A stretch of 64,000 nucleotides of DNA. It comes from Cryobacterium gelidum (GTDB taxonomy: Bacteria; Actinomycetota; Actinomycetes; Actinomycetales; Microbacteriaceae). Under the pieces are notes generated by a model, which saw only the letters and a program-made list of their open reading frames with translations, was not told the origin of the DNA and did not search any database. How positions within the stretch are numbered: the first letter of the stretch is position 1; each line of letters begins with the position of its first letter. Of the stretch, positions 50,555-59,133 are shown in pieces. Location: the NCBI RefSeq assembly GCF_004403985.1, contig NZ_SOHL01000008.1:62001-126000 (forward strand). Reading direction: 5' to 3'. The translations under genes were made by a program, and so were the position numbers.

Positions 50555-52591
50555 ATGTCTGAACAGCGCAGCCCGGAGCGAATCGTGCTGGTCGGCTACG
50601 GCCCGGTCGGAGCCCGTTTCGTCGAGGAGTTGCTGCCCCTCGTGCGGCAGGGCGCAGCCACGCTGACCGTGGTCGGGGCCGAGAACGCCGACGCCTACAA
50701 CCGGGTGCTGATCGCCGACTACGCCGTCGGCAACACCGACCGGGAGAGCCTCGAAATCACCGACACGTTCGCCGCCCGCGAGGCCGGCGTGCACCTGCAC
50801 CGCGGCGTGAGCGTCACGGCCATTCTGCGCAGCCGCCGCGCGGTGTCACTCAGCGACGGCACGCTGCTTTCCTACGACCGGCTCGTGCTCGCCACCGGTG
50901 CCCGCGCCAACGTTCCCACGCTCGACGGTGTCACCCGGATGCGCCGCGATCGACAGCTGCCAGCCAGGGACGCCGCCACTCTCGACAGCAACGGCGCCCC
51001 GCTTCCGCGCGGGGTCACCGTGCTGCGCGACCTCGACGACGCGAAACGGGTCCTTGCGGCTGTGACTGCCGGAGCCCGCATCGTCGTGCTCGGCGCCGGC
51101 GTGCTCGGCATGGAGATCGCCCTTGCCGCGGTCGCCGCCGGAAGCCACGCCTGCGTCGTCTACCACGGAGAAATCCCGATGGCCCGCAACCTTGACCGGG
51201 GCGGCTGCAGCGTGCTCGCGCAGAGCGCCAGACGCGCCGGGGTCACCATGGTCAACCACTCTCGGGCTGAAAGTCTGCTCTTTCACCGGGATGACGACGG
51301 GGTCGACCGGTTCGACGCCCTCATCTGCGCCGATAACAAGCAGATTCACGGCGACCTGCTGTTGCTCTCCTGCGGGGTCGGCGCGCGCACCGAGCTGGCC
51401 CAGCTGGCCAGCCTGCCGGTGTCGACCGGAATCCTGGTCGACACGAACCTGCAGAGCTGGGGCGACCCGCGCATCTACGCGATCGGCGACTGCGCCCATG
51501 TGGCACCCGCGCCCCGGGCCAGCGACCTCAGGACGCTGCCGGCCGATGGGCCGAGCGGCCTGATCGGGCCGGGCTGGCGCCAGGCCGACTGGCTCGCCGA
51601 GCGCTTCACCGCCGAGGTGCTGGGCCGGGGCGAGACAGCGGAACTCGCGGCATCCGCTTCGGCCGTGGTCATGCTCAAGTCCGAGGGCATCGACGTGGTG
51701 TCGGTCGGTAACACCGCAGCCGAACCGTGGGATCTTCCGGCCGAGGATCCTGCCGTGTCTCATCGCTCGGCCGGATGCCCATCCGCTCCACTGCGCGTGT
51801 CGCAGTGGAGCGATCCGGAACACGGCCGCCACGTCAAAATGGTCACCCGTGACGGCATTCTCGAAGGCTTCGTGTGCGTCGGTATGCCGCGCACCGCCGC
51901 CGAGCTGACCTTGCTATTCGAGCGCGGCAGCGAACTCCCGGCTGACCGCTCGATACTGCTGCGCTACGACGGACCGGATTATGAGCCCTCCACCAGCGGC
52001 GCCTTCAACCCAACCGCGACGGTCTGCTGGTGCAACGGCGTCACCGTGGGCGCCATCGCCGACTCAGCCGGGTCCGGTCATACAAGCGTCGCCTGCATCG
52101 GCGCGGCCACCCGAGCGGGCACCGGCTGTGGCGGCTGCACACAGCGCATCGGGGAGGTTCTCGAACGTTTTTCGACAATGGTCCGACGCCCTGACAGCGT
52201 GAATTCTGCGCTCCGGCTGGGCGAAAATGTTACAGCCGGAGTAAATGATGAGATTTACCCGGTTTTAGTGGTGGTGAGACCGTTACACTGCTGCACGACC
52301 GATTCAATCAGAGGGAGAATTCGCATGCTGAATAATCTGACCGGATGGCATTTTCTTATCATTCTCGTCATAGTCCTGCTCTTGTTCGGCGCGCCGAAGC
52401 TGCCGGGGCTCGCCCGCAGCCTTGGTCAGTCGATGAAAATTTTCAAGAGTGAGATCACGCCGGAACGCACCGACGATGTCACGCCGAACACTGCAGCCGA
52501 CAGTGTGCGCGCCGATGGTGCTCGCGCCGACAGTGCTCGCACCGACAGCGCTCGCACCGACCCGAGCGGCACCCCGAACCCGAAGGCCTAG
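50555..52591 (+). CDS. FAD/NAD(P)-linked nitrate reductase electron-transfer oxidoreductase (NasB/NirB-like), frame open through tatA
   Basis: ATG at 50555 overlaps the end of nasC. Residues 1-about 545 are a NirB-type flavin oxidoreductase: FAD loop RIVLVGYGPVGARFVEEL, YNRVLIADYAVG (NirB/NasB-specific), NAD(P) loop RIVVLGAGVLGMEIALAA, second FAD motif IYAIGDCAHVAP, and a C-terminal BFD [2Fe-2S] domain with four Cys (CWCNG...CGGC). It would pass electrons from NAD(P)H to NasC. No stop follows the BFD domain: the frame runs through about 40 non-family residues and then in frame through the whole TatA sequence to 52591. Likely the native stop was lost by mutation; a TGA in another frame lies near 52191. 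Confidence 0.82.
   Translation: MSEQRSPERIVLVGYGPVGARFVEELLPLVRQGAATLTVVGAENADAYNRVLIADYAVGNTDRESLEITDTFAAREAGVHLHRGVSVTAILRSRRAVSLSDGTLLSYDRLVLATGARANVPTLDGVTRMRRDRQLPARDAATLDSNGAPLPRGVTVLRDLDDAKRVLAAVTAGARIVVLGAGVLGMEIALAAVAAGSHACVVYHGEIPMARNLDRGGCSVLAQSARRAGVTMVNHSRAESLLFHRDDDGVDRFDALICADNKQIHGDLLLLSCGVGARTELAQLASLPVSTGILVDTNLQSWGDPRIYAIGDCAHVAPAPRASDLRTLPADGPSGLIGPGWRQADWLAERFTAEVLGRGETAELAASASAVVMLKSEGIDVVSVGNTAAEPWDLPAEDPAVSHRSAGCPSAPLRVSQWSDPEHGRHVKMVTRDGILEGFVCVGMPRTAAELTLLFERGSELPADRSILLRYDGPDYEPSTSGAFNPTATVCWCNGVTVGAIADSAGSGHTSVACIGAATRAGTGCGGCTQRIGEVLERFSTMVRRPDSVNSALRLGENVTAGVNDEIYPVLVVVRPLHCCTTDSIRGRIRMLNNLTGWHFLIILVIVLLLFGAPKLPGLARSLGQSMKIFKSEITPERTDDVTPNTAADSVRADGARADSARTDSARTDPSGTPNPKA
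52211..52241 (+). other. Hairpin upstream of tatA
   Basis: CTCCGGCTG (52211-52219) and CAGCCGGAG (52233-52241) form a perfect 9-bp stem with a 13-base loop, between the BFD domain and the tatA start. It could be an old terminator or a leader structure; no T-run follows. Confidence 0.6.
52325..52591 (+). CDS. tatA: Twin-arginine translocase subunit TatA
   Basis: ATG 52325 has GGGAG 10 bases upstream. The 88-aa protein has the TatA layout: a short N-terminus, one membrane helix (GWHFLIILVIVLLLFGAPKL), FG hinge (LFGAPKLPGLARSLGQSMKI) and an amphipathic helix. The C-terminal tail has repeats of the form A-D-S-A-R-T-D. The same frame is open upstream into the flavin oxidoreductase gene, but the start, ribosome-binding site and compactness support independent translation. 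The tatC gene follows after 6 bp. Confidence 0.92.
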   Translation: MLNNLTGWHFLIILVIVLLLFGAPKLPGLARSLGQSMKIFKSEITPERTDDVTPNTAADSVRADGARADSARTDSARTDPSGTPNPKA

Positions 52592-52597
52592 GCCACC

Positions 52598-53395
52598 GTG
52601 GTGGTGGAGGGCGTGCGTACCGCGCCCGCCAAGGGCAGGATGTCACTCGGGGAGCACCTGCGCGAGCTGCGTAAGCGGCTTTTTCTCGCCGCAGCGGGTA
52701 TCTTGGTTGGCGCCATCGCCGGCTGGCTGCTCTCCAGTTTCGTCTGGGATGGTTTGCGCGAACCGATCTACGCAATCGTGCGTGCCCAGAATCGCAACGC
52801 CCAGATCAACTACCCCGATATCACGAGCGCTTTTGACCTCAAATTGCGCATCTCGTTCTACGTCGGATTGATCGTTTCGAGTCCGGTGTGGCTGTATCAG
52901 ATCTTTGCTTTTCTGATGCCAGGGCTGACCCGCCGGGAGAAGCAGTACTCCTTGGGTTTCTTCTTCACCGCCGTACCCCTGTTTCTCATCGGGTGCGCGG
53001 CCGGCTGGTATGTGCTGCCCCATGTGGTTGCACTCATGACGAGTTTTGCGCCGAAGCAGGATGCCGCTCTCATCAATGCGCAGAACTATTTCGACTTCGT
53101 GCTCAAGCTCATGATCGCCATTGGGATCGCGTTCGTGCTGCCGGTATTCATCGTGTTGCTGAACTTTGCCGGGGTGATCAGCGCCCGTTCGATCATCAAA
53201 TCCTGGCGCCTGGCTATCTTGGTGATCATCCTGTTCACGGCCATTGCGACGCCGGCGGCCGATGTCGTGTCGATGTTCCTGCTCGCCGTGCCCATGGTGA
53301 TGCTCTATTTCGCCGCCTACGGGATCGCCGTGCTTCACGATCGCCGGGTTGCCCGCCGGGTAGCTCCCGTGGGCGTCGACGGTCTGCTGATCTAA
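52598..53395 (+). CDS. tatC: Twin-arginine translocase subunit TatC
   Basis: The 265-aa protein starts at GTG 52598. It has six predicted membrane helices. SLGEHLRELRKRLFLAAAG is the conserved TatC N-terminal signal-binding motif, and FAFLMPGLTRREKQ (the FxxPGLxxxE loop) and the APASDVSMFLLAVPM-like LFTAIATPAADVVSMFLLAV in the last helices are also diagnostic. With TatA it exports folded proteins. The ferritin-like protein 217 bp downstream carries a twin-Arg signal. Confidence 0.95.
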   Translation: MVVEGVRTAPAKGRMSLGEHLRELRKRLFLAAAGILVGAIAGWLLSSFVWDGLREPIYAIVRAQNRNAQINYPDITSAFDLKLRISFYVGLIVSSPVWLYQIFAFLMPGLTRREKQYSLGFFFTAVPLFLIGCAAGWYVLPHVVALMTSFAPKQDAALINAQNYFDFVLKLMIAIGIAFVLPVFIVLLNFAGVISARSIIKSWRLAILVIILFTAIATPAADVVSMFLLAVPMVMLYFAAYGIAVLHDRRVARRVAPVGVDGLLI

Positions 53396-53612
53396 GGCTG
53401 TCGCTCGCGTTCATCCGGTGCGGCTGGTGATGTGCCGAGAAAGTTCGTGCAGTTCGTGCAGGCCGCAACACGCAAAGCCCCAAAGGTGAGACATTTTCTT
53501 ATCGTTTGCTTACGTCTCGTGTCTAGTCATTCATGAGATTACTTTCAGCGGGTACATTTCCGTTGTTAGTTGAACCGGACCCGGTACTTTCATATACGTC
53601 AGGAGAACAAGG

Positions 53613-54569
53613 ATGTTTGATCAGGGTTTCATTACCAACGCCATCAACCGCAGCGCAGAAAATCCATCGGACCGCCGAAACTTTCTACGCGCGGCCGGCG
53701 TGGCCGGCTTCGGTGTTGGAGCAGCGATGCTCGCCACCGGCGGGCCAGCACTGGCCGCAGAGGCGGAAACGGCGCCGGCTGGCGCACCGAGCGACGCGGC
53801 TATTTTGAACTTCGCCCTCAACCTCGAGTACCTCGAGGCCGAGTTCTACTTGCGTGCCACGACCGGCAGCGGACTACCCGAGAGCATGACGACGGGAACC
53901 GGCACCCGCGGCGGCGTGACCGGCGGTCGCATGGTGCACTTCAAGACCTCCATCATCAAGAAGTACGCCGACGAAATTGCCGCTGACGAGAAGGCGCACG
54001 TTGCGTTCCTGCGTTCCGCCCTGGGCAGTGTTGCTGTGTCCCGCCCCAAGATCAACCTGGACGCGAGCTTCACCGCTGCTGCGCAGGCGGCCGGTCTGGT
54101 CAAGCCCGGCCAGAAATTCGACGTGTACGCCAACGAGGCGAACTTCCTGTTCGGGGCGTTCATCTTCGAGGACGTCGGAGTCACCGCGTACAAGGGTGCC
54201 GCTCCGTTGATCACGAACAAGACCTTCCTCGAAGCGGCTGCGGGGCTGCTCGCGGTCGAGGCGTACCACGCTGGTGTCATCCGCAGCACGCTGTACGCGC
54301 TGGGAATTGCACTGCCTTCGGTGTACGTGACCGCGCAGAAGATCTCCGACCTACGAGACGCCGTCGATGGCCCGACCGACCTCGATCAGGGCATTGGCAA
54401 CGCGTCGAAGGCGAACCTCGTGCCGACCGACGCCAACGGCCTGGTCTACAGCCGCAGCGCCGCCCAGGTGCTGAACATCACCTATCTCAACGCGGCGCCG
54501 GTGAAGTCGGGCGGGTTCTTCCCGGCCGGTGTGAACGGTGTCATCAACACCAGCGGAGCCAACGGCTAG
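53613..54569 (+). CDS. Tat-exported ferritin-like domain protein
   Basis: The 318-aa protein has a twin-arginine signal (SDRRNFLRAAGVAGFGVGAA, residues about 19-38) with cleavage near ALAAEA. The body is a ferritin-like four-helix bundle (PF13668-type): NLEYLEAEFYLRATT, EIAADEKAHVAFLRSAL, FIFEDVGVTAYKGAAPL and AVEAYHAGVIRSTLYALG, giving Glu and ExxH positions for a di-metal site. Function of this group is unknown, possibly desiccation or oxidative-stress related. ATG follows AGGAGAACAAGG. Its position after tatAC suggests it is a natural client. Confidence 0.85.
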   Translation: MFDQGFITNAINRSAENPSDRRNFLRAAGVAGFGVGAAMLATGGPALAAEAETAPAGAPSDAAILNFALNLEYLEAEFYLRATTGSGLPESMTTGTGTRGGVTGGRMVHFKTSIIKKYADEIAADEKAHVAFLRSALGSVAVSRPKINLDASFTAAAQAAGLVKPGQKFDVYANEANFLFGAFIFEDVGVTAYKGAAPLITNKTFLEAAAGLLAVEAYHAGVIRSTLYALGIALPSVYVTAQKISDLRDAVDGPTDLDQGIGNASKANLVPTDANGLVYSRSAAQVLNITYLNAAPVKSGGFFPAGVNGVINTSGANG

Positions 54570-54590
54570 CTCGCACGAGATGACCGCAGG

Positions 54591-54634
54591 TTGGCCCGCC
54601 GGCCGCACGTTCTATCGTGCGCCCGGCGGGCCAA
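54591..54634 (+). terminator. Terminator hairpin after the ferritin-like gene
   Basis: An 18-bp stem with one mismatch (54591-54608 with 54617-54634) closes an 8-base loop. It lies 21 bases after the stop codon and before the convergent Mo-enzyme gene. Confidence 0.85.
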
Positions 54635-54770
54635 GTTGCGCCCAGCCGCCTTCACGCGGCGATCCAGCAGCGCGCATCCACTCGAATACTGGGCGCAGGC
54701 TTGGTGGCGAGGCTCAGGTTTGAACGTGCGCCCAGCTGGGGAACCTGCACCCGGGTAGCCGCCTGGCTGG

Positions 54771-56357
54771 TTAGGAGACGGACAAGGAGATTTCGTGTAG
54801 TCCGGTTGATCCGTTGGGAGCAACGTCGGCGGTGGCCGATGTTTGCACGAGGCCAGCAGCATCCGTGGCCCGCACCTTGATTCGGTGGTCGCCAGCGGTT
54901 GCGTCGGTCCAGGTGTAGGCCCACTGGCGCCAGGTGTCGACCGAGATCGCGTCGGCGAGCATCGCCTCATGCCATGGACCGTCATCGATCTGCACGGCGA
55001 CGGCGCTGACGCCCACGTGCTGGGACCAAGCGACGCCGGCGATGACGATGGAGCCAGCGGATACCGGTGTTCCGGCGCGCGGTACGTCGACGCGGGAGGA
55101 GAGCTTGACGGGTCCGAGTTCGGACCAGCCGCGGGGGGTCCAGTAGCCCTGCTCCTGGTCGAAGCGGGTGAGCTTGAGTTCGACGACCCATTTGGTGGCC
55201 GAGACGTAGCCATACAGCCCGGGCACGACCATGCGCACCGGGTAACCGTGCTCGAGTGGCAGGGGTTCACCATTCATGCCGACCGCGAGAATAGCGTTAC
55301 GCTCGTCGGTCAGCGCCTCTATCGGCGTGCCAGCAGTGAAGCCGTCGTGGCTCCGGGACAGCACCATGTCGGCACCGTTCGTTGGCTTGGCGCGGGCCAG
55401 CAGCTCACGAATCGGGTAGCCGAGCCAGGTGGCGTTACCGATCAGGTCCCCGCCGACGTAGTTCGACACGCAGGCCAGGGTGGTCGTGCTCTCTTCGAGC
55501 GGCAGTGCGAGCAGCTCGGCAAAGTCGATCTCCACCTCGGTTTCGACCATGCCGGTGATCTTGAGACGCCAGGTGGTCGGGTCGATGCGCGGAACGCTCA
55601 GGGCGGTGTCGATGCGGTAGAAATCGGCGTTCGGGGTGATCAGCGGCGTGATTCCGGCCACGTCCAGGCTCGCCCCGGCCGGAATCGCGGCGGCCCGAAC
55701 GGATGCAGCGGGCAGCGTGAACAGGGCGCGAGCGGCGTCCGCTGCGCGGGTGGCCGCTGCGCTGAGCTGGCCGCCGGCGAGGGCGAGCAGCCCGATGCCC
55801 GCGGTTATGCCGGTGTAGACGAGGAAGCGGCGCCGGTCAGGACCGGGCAGGGTGTCAGCGGTCGCCGGTGTCGATCGACTCGCCGGCAGTCGGGTGGTGA
55901 GAAAGGTCAGAACGATGGCGGCGACGCCCATGGCGACGACCGCGGGTACGGCGTCGAGAGTGGAGGCACTGGAACGAGAAAGCGCCGCGAACAGCGCGAT
56001 CGCGCCGATGAGCACGACGAGCAGGCGGCCGAACGGCGGGCGCCTGCTCTCGAGGATACCGGCGAGGGAAGCGAGCACGATCAGCACGAGCACGATGGTC
56101 AGGATGAGCGCGAACTTGTCATTGCTGCCGAACAGGCCGATCACGAGATCCTTGACGCTGGCCGGAACAATGTCGATGACCAGCGCGCCGACAGTGAGCA
56201 CCGGGCTGGCGCCGGGGAATAGCCAGGCGGCGGTCAACTCGGCCAGGCCCAGGCCGGCCAGGGCAGCAGCGAGGCCGGCGCCCGCCGGTCGCCAGAACCG
56301 CTCCGCCATGGACGCGCGCGGCCGGGTCAGAGTGTTCGATATGTCGGGGGTGGCCAT
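54771..56357 (-). CDS. Membrane-anchored molybdopterin oxidoreductase (sulfite-oxidase family)
   Basis: The 528-aa protein has about 5 N-terminal membrane helices (to about residue 210), then an RRRFLVYTG segment and a sulfite-oxidase/YedY-type Mo-cofactor domain (about 245-420). STTTLACVSNYVGGDLIGNATWLGYPIREL contains the Cys that would ligate Mo; MVVPGLYGYVSATKWVVEL follows. A C-terminal Ig-like dimer domain (to 528) is present. The Mo site faces outward. The electron acceptor is unknown. It is transcribed leftward, away from the helicase gene. Confidence 0.88.
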   Translation of the reverse strand: MATPDISNTLTRPRASMAERFWRPAGAGLAAALAGLGLAELTAAWLFPGASPVLTVGALVIDIVPASVKDLVIGLFGSNDKFALILTIVLVLIVLASLAGILESRRPPFGRLLVVLIGAIALFAALSRSSASTLDAVPAVVAMGVAAIVLTFLTTRLPASRSTPATADTLPGPDRRRFLVYTGITAGIGLLALAGGQLSAAATRAADAARALFTLPAASVRAAAIPAGASLDVAGITPLITPNADFYRIDTALSVPRIDPTTWRLKITGMVETEVEIDFAELLALPLEESTTTLACVSNYVGGDLIGNATWLGYPIRELLARAKPTNGADMVLSRSHDGFTAGTPIEALTDERNAILAVGMNGEPLPLEHGYPVRMVVPGLYGYVSATKWVVELKLTRFDQEQGYWTPRGWSELGPVKLSSRVDVPRAGTPVSAGSIVIAGVAWSQHVGVSAVAVQIDDGPWHEAMLADAISVDTWRQWAYTWTDATAGDHRIKVRATDAAGLVQTSATADVAPNGSTGLHEISLSVS

Positions 56358-56468
56358 GCCGTCAGCCTAGAACGAGCGGCTGTGATTAGCACCCTGCGGG
56401 GGCGTGTGGGCGTTTTCGTCAGACATCCGTCACATCTTGACCTCGCGGTAGTGCAGTCTTGATGGACT

Positions 56469-58967
56469 ATGTCTCTGCTTGCGCGCCTCGAAAATGAAAC
56501 CGACCCCGACGCTCTCTTCGAGGCCTTCGAAAGCTGGGCGACCGAGCAGGGCCTCACGCTCTACCCCGCGCAGGAGGAAGCGGTCATCGAGATCGTCTCG
56601 GGTGCCAACCTCATCCTGAGCACACCGACCGGAACCGGCAAATCCCTCGTGGCCGTCGGCGCGCACTTCGCGGCGCTCTCGGCCGGCAAACGAAGCTTCT
56701 ACACCGCGCCGATCAAGGCCCTCGTGAGTGAGAAGTTCTTCGCGCTGGTCGAAACTTTCGGCGCCGAGAACGTCGGCATGATGACCGGCGACTCGAGCGT
56801 CAACGCCGACGCCCCGATCATCTGTTGCACCGCCGAGATTCTCGCCAACCTCGCGCTGCGGAACGGCGAAGATACCGAGGTCGACCTCGTCGTGATGGAT
56901 GAGTTTCACTTCTACGGCGATCCGGAACGCGGCTGGGCCTGGCAGGTGCCACTGCTGCTGCTGCCGCGCGTGCAGTTCATTCTCATGTCGGCCACTCTCG
57001 GCGACGTGAAGTTCATCAGCGATGACCTGAGCCGGCGAACCGGGCGGGCCACGGCCGTCGTCACCGGTGTGGAACGACCGGTCCCGCTCAGCTACTACTA
57101 CGAGCAGACCCCCGTGCACGAAACGGTCGAAGAGCTGCTGCACACCGACAAAGCGCCGGTGTATATCGTGCACTTTTCCCAGGCGGCCGCCCTCGAACGC
57201 GCCCAGGCGCTCGCGAGCGCCAAGGTGGCCACCCGCGAACAGCGTGATGTGATTGCCGAGCTGATTGGCGAGTTCCGATTCACCACGAGCTTTGGCAAGA
57301 CCCTGTCGCGACTCATTCGCATGGGAATCGGCGTGCACCATGCCGGCATGCTGCCGAAATATCGCCGGCTGGTGGAACAACTCGCCCAGCGCGGCTACCT
57401 GCGCGTGATCTGCGGCACCGACACCCTCGGCGTCGGCATCAACGTGCCCATCCGCACCGTGCTCTTCACCGCCCTCACCAAATATGACGGCGTGAAAATG
57501 CGCCAGGTGAACGTGCGCGAGTTTCACCAGATCGCCGGGCGGGCCGGGCGGGCCGGTTATGACACGGCGGGCACCGTTGTGATCCAGGCGCCGGAGCACG
57601 AGACCGACAACCTCAAAGCCATCGAGAAGGCCGGAGACGACCCGAAGAAGAAACGTAAAATCGTGCGTAAGAAGGCGCCGGACGGCTTCGTGTCCTGGGG
57701 CGAACCGAGCTTTCGCCGGTTGGTCGACGCCGAGCCCGAAACCCTGTCGCCCTCCATGCAGATGACCGCGGCGATGCTCATCAACGTGATCGGACGCGGC
57801 GGCGACGCTTTTAGCCACGTGCACTCGCTCGTCTTTGACAACCATGAACCGTGGCGGCGCCAGCTGGTGTTGGCCCGACGGGCCCTCGGGATCTACAAGA
57901 CCCTGCGCGAAGCCGGCATTGTGGAGCAGAGCGTGAGCGGCAACATCCGCTTGACCGTTGACTTGCAGGCGAACTTTGCGCTCAACCAGCCGCTGTCACC
58001 GTTTGCCCTGGCCGCCTTTGAACTGCTCGACCCCGAATCGCCCACCTACTCGCTCGACATGATCTCAATTCTGGAATCGACCCTCGACGACCCGCGGCCG
58101 GTGCTCATGGGGCAGCAATTCGCAGCACGCGGTGAGGCCGTGAACGCGATGAAACGGGAGGGCATCGAATACGACGAGCGGATGGCGCTGCTCGAGGAGA
58201 TCACGCACCCCAAGCCGCTCGAAGAACTGCTGAATTACACTTTCGACACCTACAAGGCCTCCCAGCCGTGGATCGCCGACTTCGAGCTCAGGCCCAAGGC
58301 CGTCGTGCGTGACATGTACGAGCGGGCAATGTCATTTGGCGAGTTCATTGCGTTCTACAAACTCGCCCGCAGCGAGGGCGTGGTGTTGCGCTACCTGTCC
58401 GACGCCTACCGCGCTGCGCGTCAGACCATTCCCGACGAAGCCAAGAACGACGATCTGCTCGATCTCATCGAGTGGCTCGGTGAGCTCGTGCGCCAGGTGG
58501 ACTCGAGCCTGCTCGATGAGTGGGAAGAACTGCTGCATCCCGATCTCGCCGCGCACGAGGCCGGCTCAAACGCCATTTTGCCGCCGCCGCCGCGCCGGCT
58601 CACCACCAATGTGCGCGCATTTCGCATTCTCGTACGCAACGAGTTATTCCGCCGGGTGCAGCTGGCCGCGTTGGAGCACTACGACGAGCTCGGTGAGCTC
58701 GACCGAGAGCACGGGTACTCCGCCGATGTTTGGGCCGAAGCGATGGACGGCTACTTTGCCGAGCACGATGAGGTACTCACCGGCGGCGACGCGCGCAGTT
58801 CGGACCTGCTGCTGATCGACGAGGGCGCCGAGGAGTGGACCGTGCGCCAGATTCTCGATGATCCGGCCGGCGACCACGACTGGGGCATCAGCGCGAGCGT
58901 GAACCTTGCTGATTCCGACGAGCTCGGGGCCGCGGTCGTGCGTGTGACCGGCGTCAACCGGTTGTAA
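56469..58967 (+). CDS. DEAD/DEAH-box superfamily II helicase (Ski2-like, DUF3516)
   Basis: The 832-aa protein has motif I STPTGTGKSLVAVGA, motif II LVVMDEFHFYGDPERGW (DEFH), motif III LMSATLGD, motifs IV-VI including GVHHAGMLPKYRRL, FHQIAGRAGRAGYDTAG, then a basic hinge (KKRKIVRKKAPDG) and the DUF3516-type C-terminal domain. It is the actinobacterial Ski2-like family probably acting on RNA or on DNA repair intermediates; substrate not known. Full length. Confidence 0.92.
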   Translation: MSLLARLENETDPDALFEAFESWATEQGLTLYPAQEEAVIEIVSGANLILSTPTGTGKSLVAVGAHFAALSAGKRSFYTAPIKALVSEKFFALVETFGAENVGMMTGDSSVNADAPIICCTAEILANLALRNGEDTEVDLVVMDEFHFYGDPERGWAWQVPLLLLPRVQFILMSATLGDVKFISDDLSRRTGRATAVVTGVERPVPLSYYYEQTPVHETVEELLHTDKAPVYIVHFSQAAALERAQALASAKVATREQRDVIAELIGEFRFTTSFGKTLSRLIRMGIGVHHAGMLPKYRRLVEQLAQRGYLRVICGTDTLGVGINVPIRTVLFTALTKYDGVKMRQVNVREFHQIAGRAGRAGYDTAGTVVIQAPEHETDNLKAIEKAGDDPKKKRKIVRKKAPDGFVSWGEPSFRRLVDAEPETLSPSMQMTAAMLINVIGRGGDAFSHVHSLVFDNHEPWRRQLVLARRALGIYKTLREAGIVEQSVSGNIRLTVDLQANFALNQPLSPFALAAFELLDPESPTYSLDMISILESTLDDPRPVLMGQQFAARGEAVNAMKREGIEYDERMALLEEITHPKPLEELLNYTFDTYKASQPWIADFELRPKAVVRDMYERAMSFGEFIAFYKLARSEGVVLRYLSDAYRAARQTIPDEAKNDDLLDLIEWLGELVRQVDSSLLDEWEELLHPDLAAHEAGSNAILPPPPRRLTTNVRAFRILVRNELFRRVQLAALEHYDELGELDREHGYSADVWAEAMDGYFAEHDEVLTGGDARSSDLLLIDEGAEEWTVRQILDDPAGDHDWGISASVNLADSDELGAAVVRVTGVNRL

Positions 58968-59133
58968 CCGGTCGCGGCCGAGTGTCCGCGCCCGGTTTCG
59001 GTAGCCGCAACGGTAACCGGCGTAGCGGCTGCCCACATCGGGCGCGATCATCCGCTGTTGGTGTATTGCGTGGTGCCGGGAGATAGAGGGGCGCACGCGC
59101 CGGACTCACTCACCGGTCCCCGCGTCTTGGTCG

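Larger units (their letters stand above)
48365..50562 (+). pseudogene. nasC: Assimilatory nitrate reductase (molybdopterin-bisMGD) with frameshift, in-frame stop and tandem duplication
   Basis: The region codes for a NasC/NarB-type nitrate reductase: the first Fe-S cysteines HCPYCALQCAM from GTG 48365 are in frame 2, then GGLCKKGW and all the rest in frame 1. Further family motifs are YNGRFCMSSAAAAGNRAFG, IGHLEGTRAAGGLVVVDPRR, and the LTGQGNGQGGREHGQ active-site region. Frame 2 changes to frame 1 near 48425-48460, next to a 16-bp palindrome. A UAA in frame at 49456-49458 follows GREHGQ where relatives usually read K; the frame continues open to 50562. A 45-bp exact duplication sits at 49621-49710. 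Together these leave no full-length product. Confidence 0.85.

Noticed and set aside
54843-56222. 459-codon plus-strand frame opposite the Mo-enzyme gene
   Set aside because: It is antisense to a gene with full sulfite-oxidase-family motifs.
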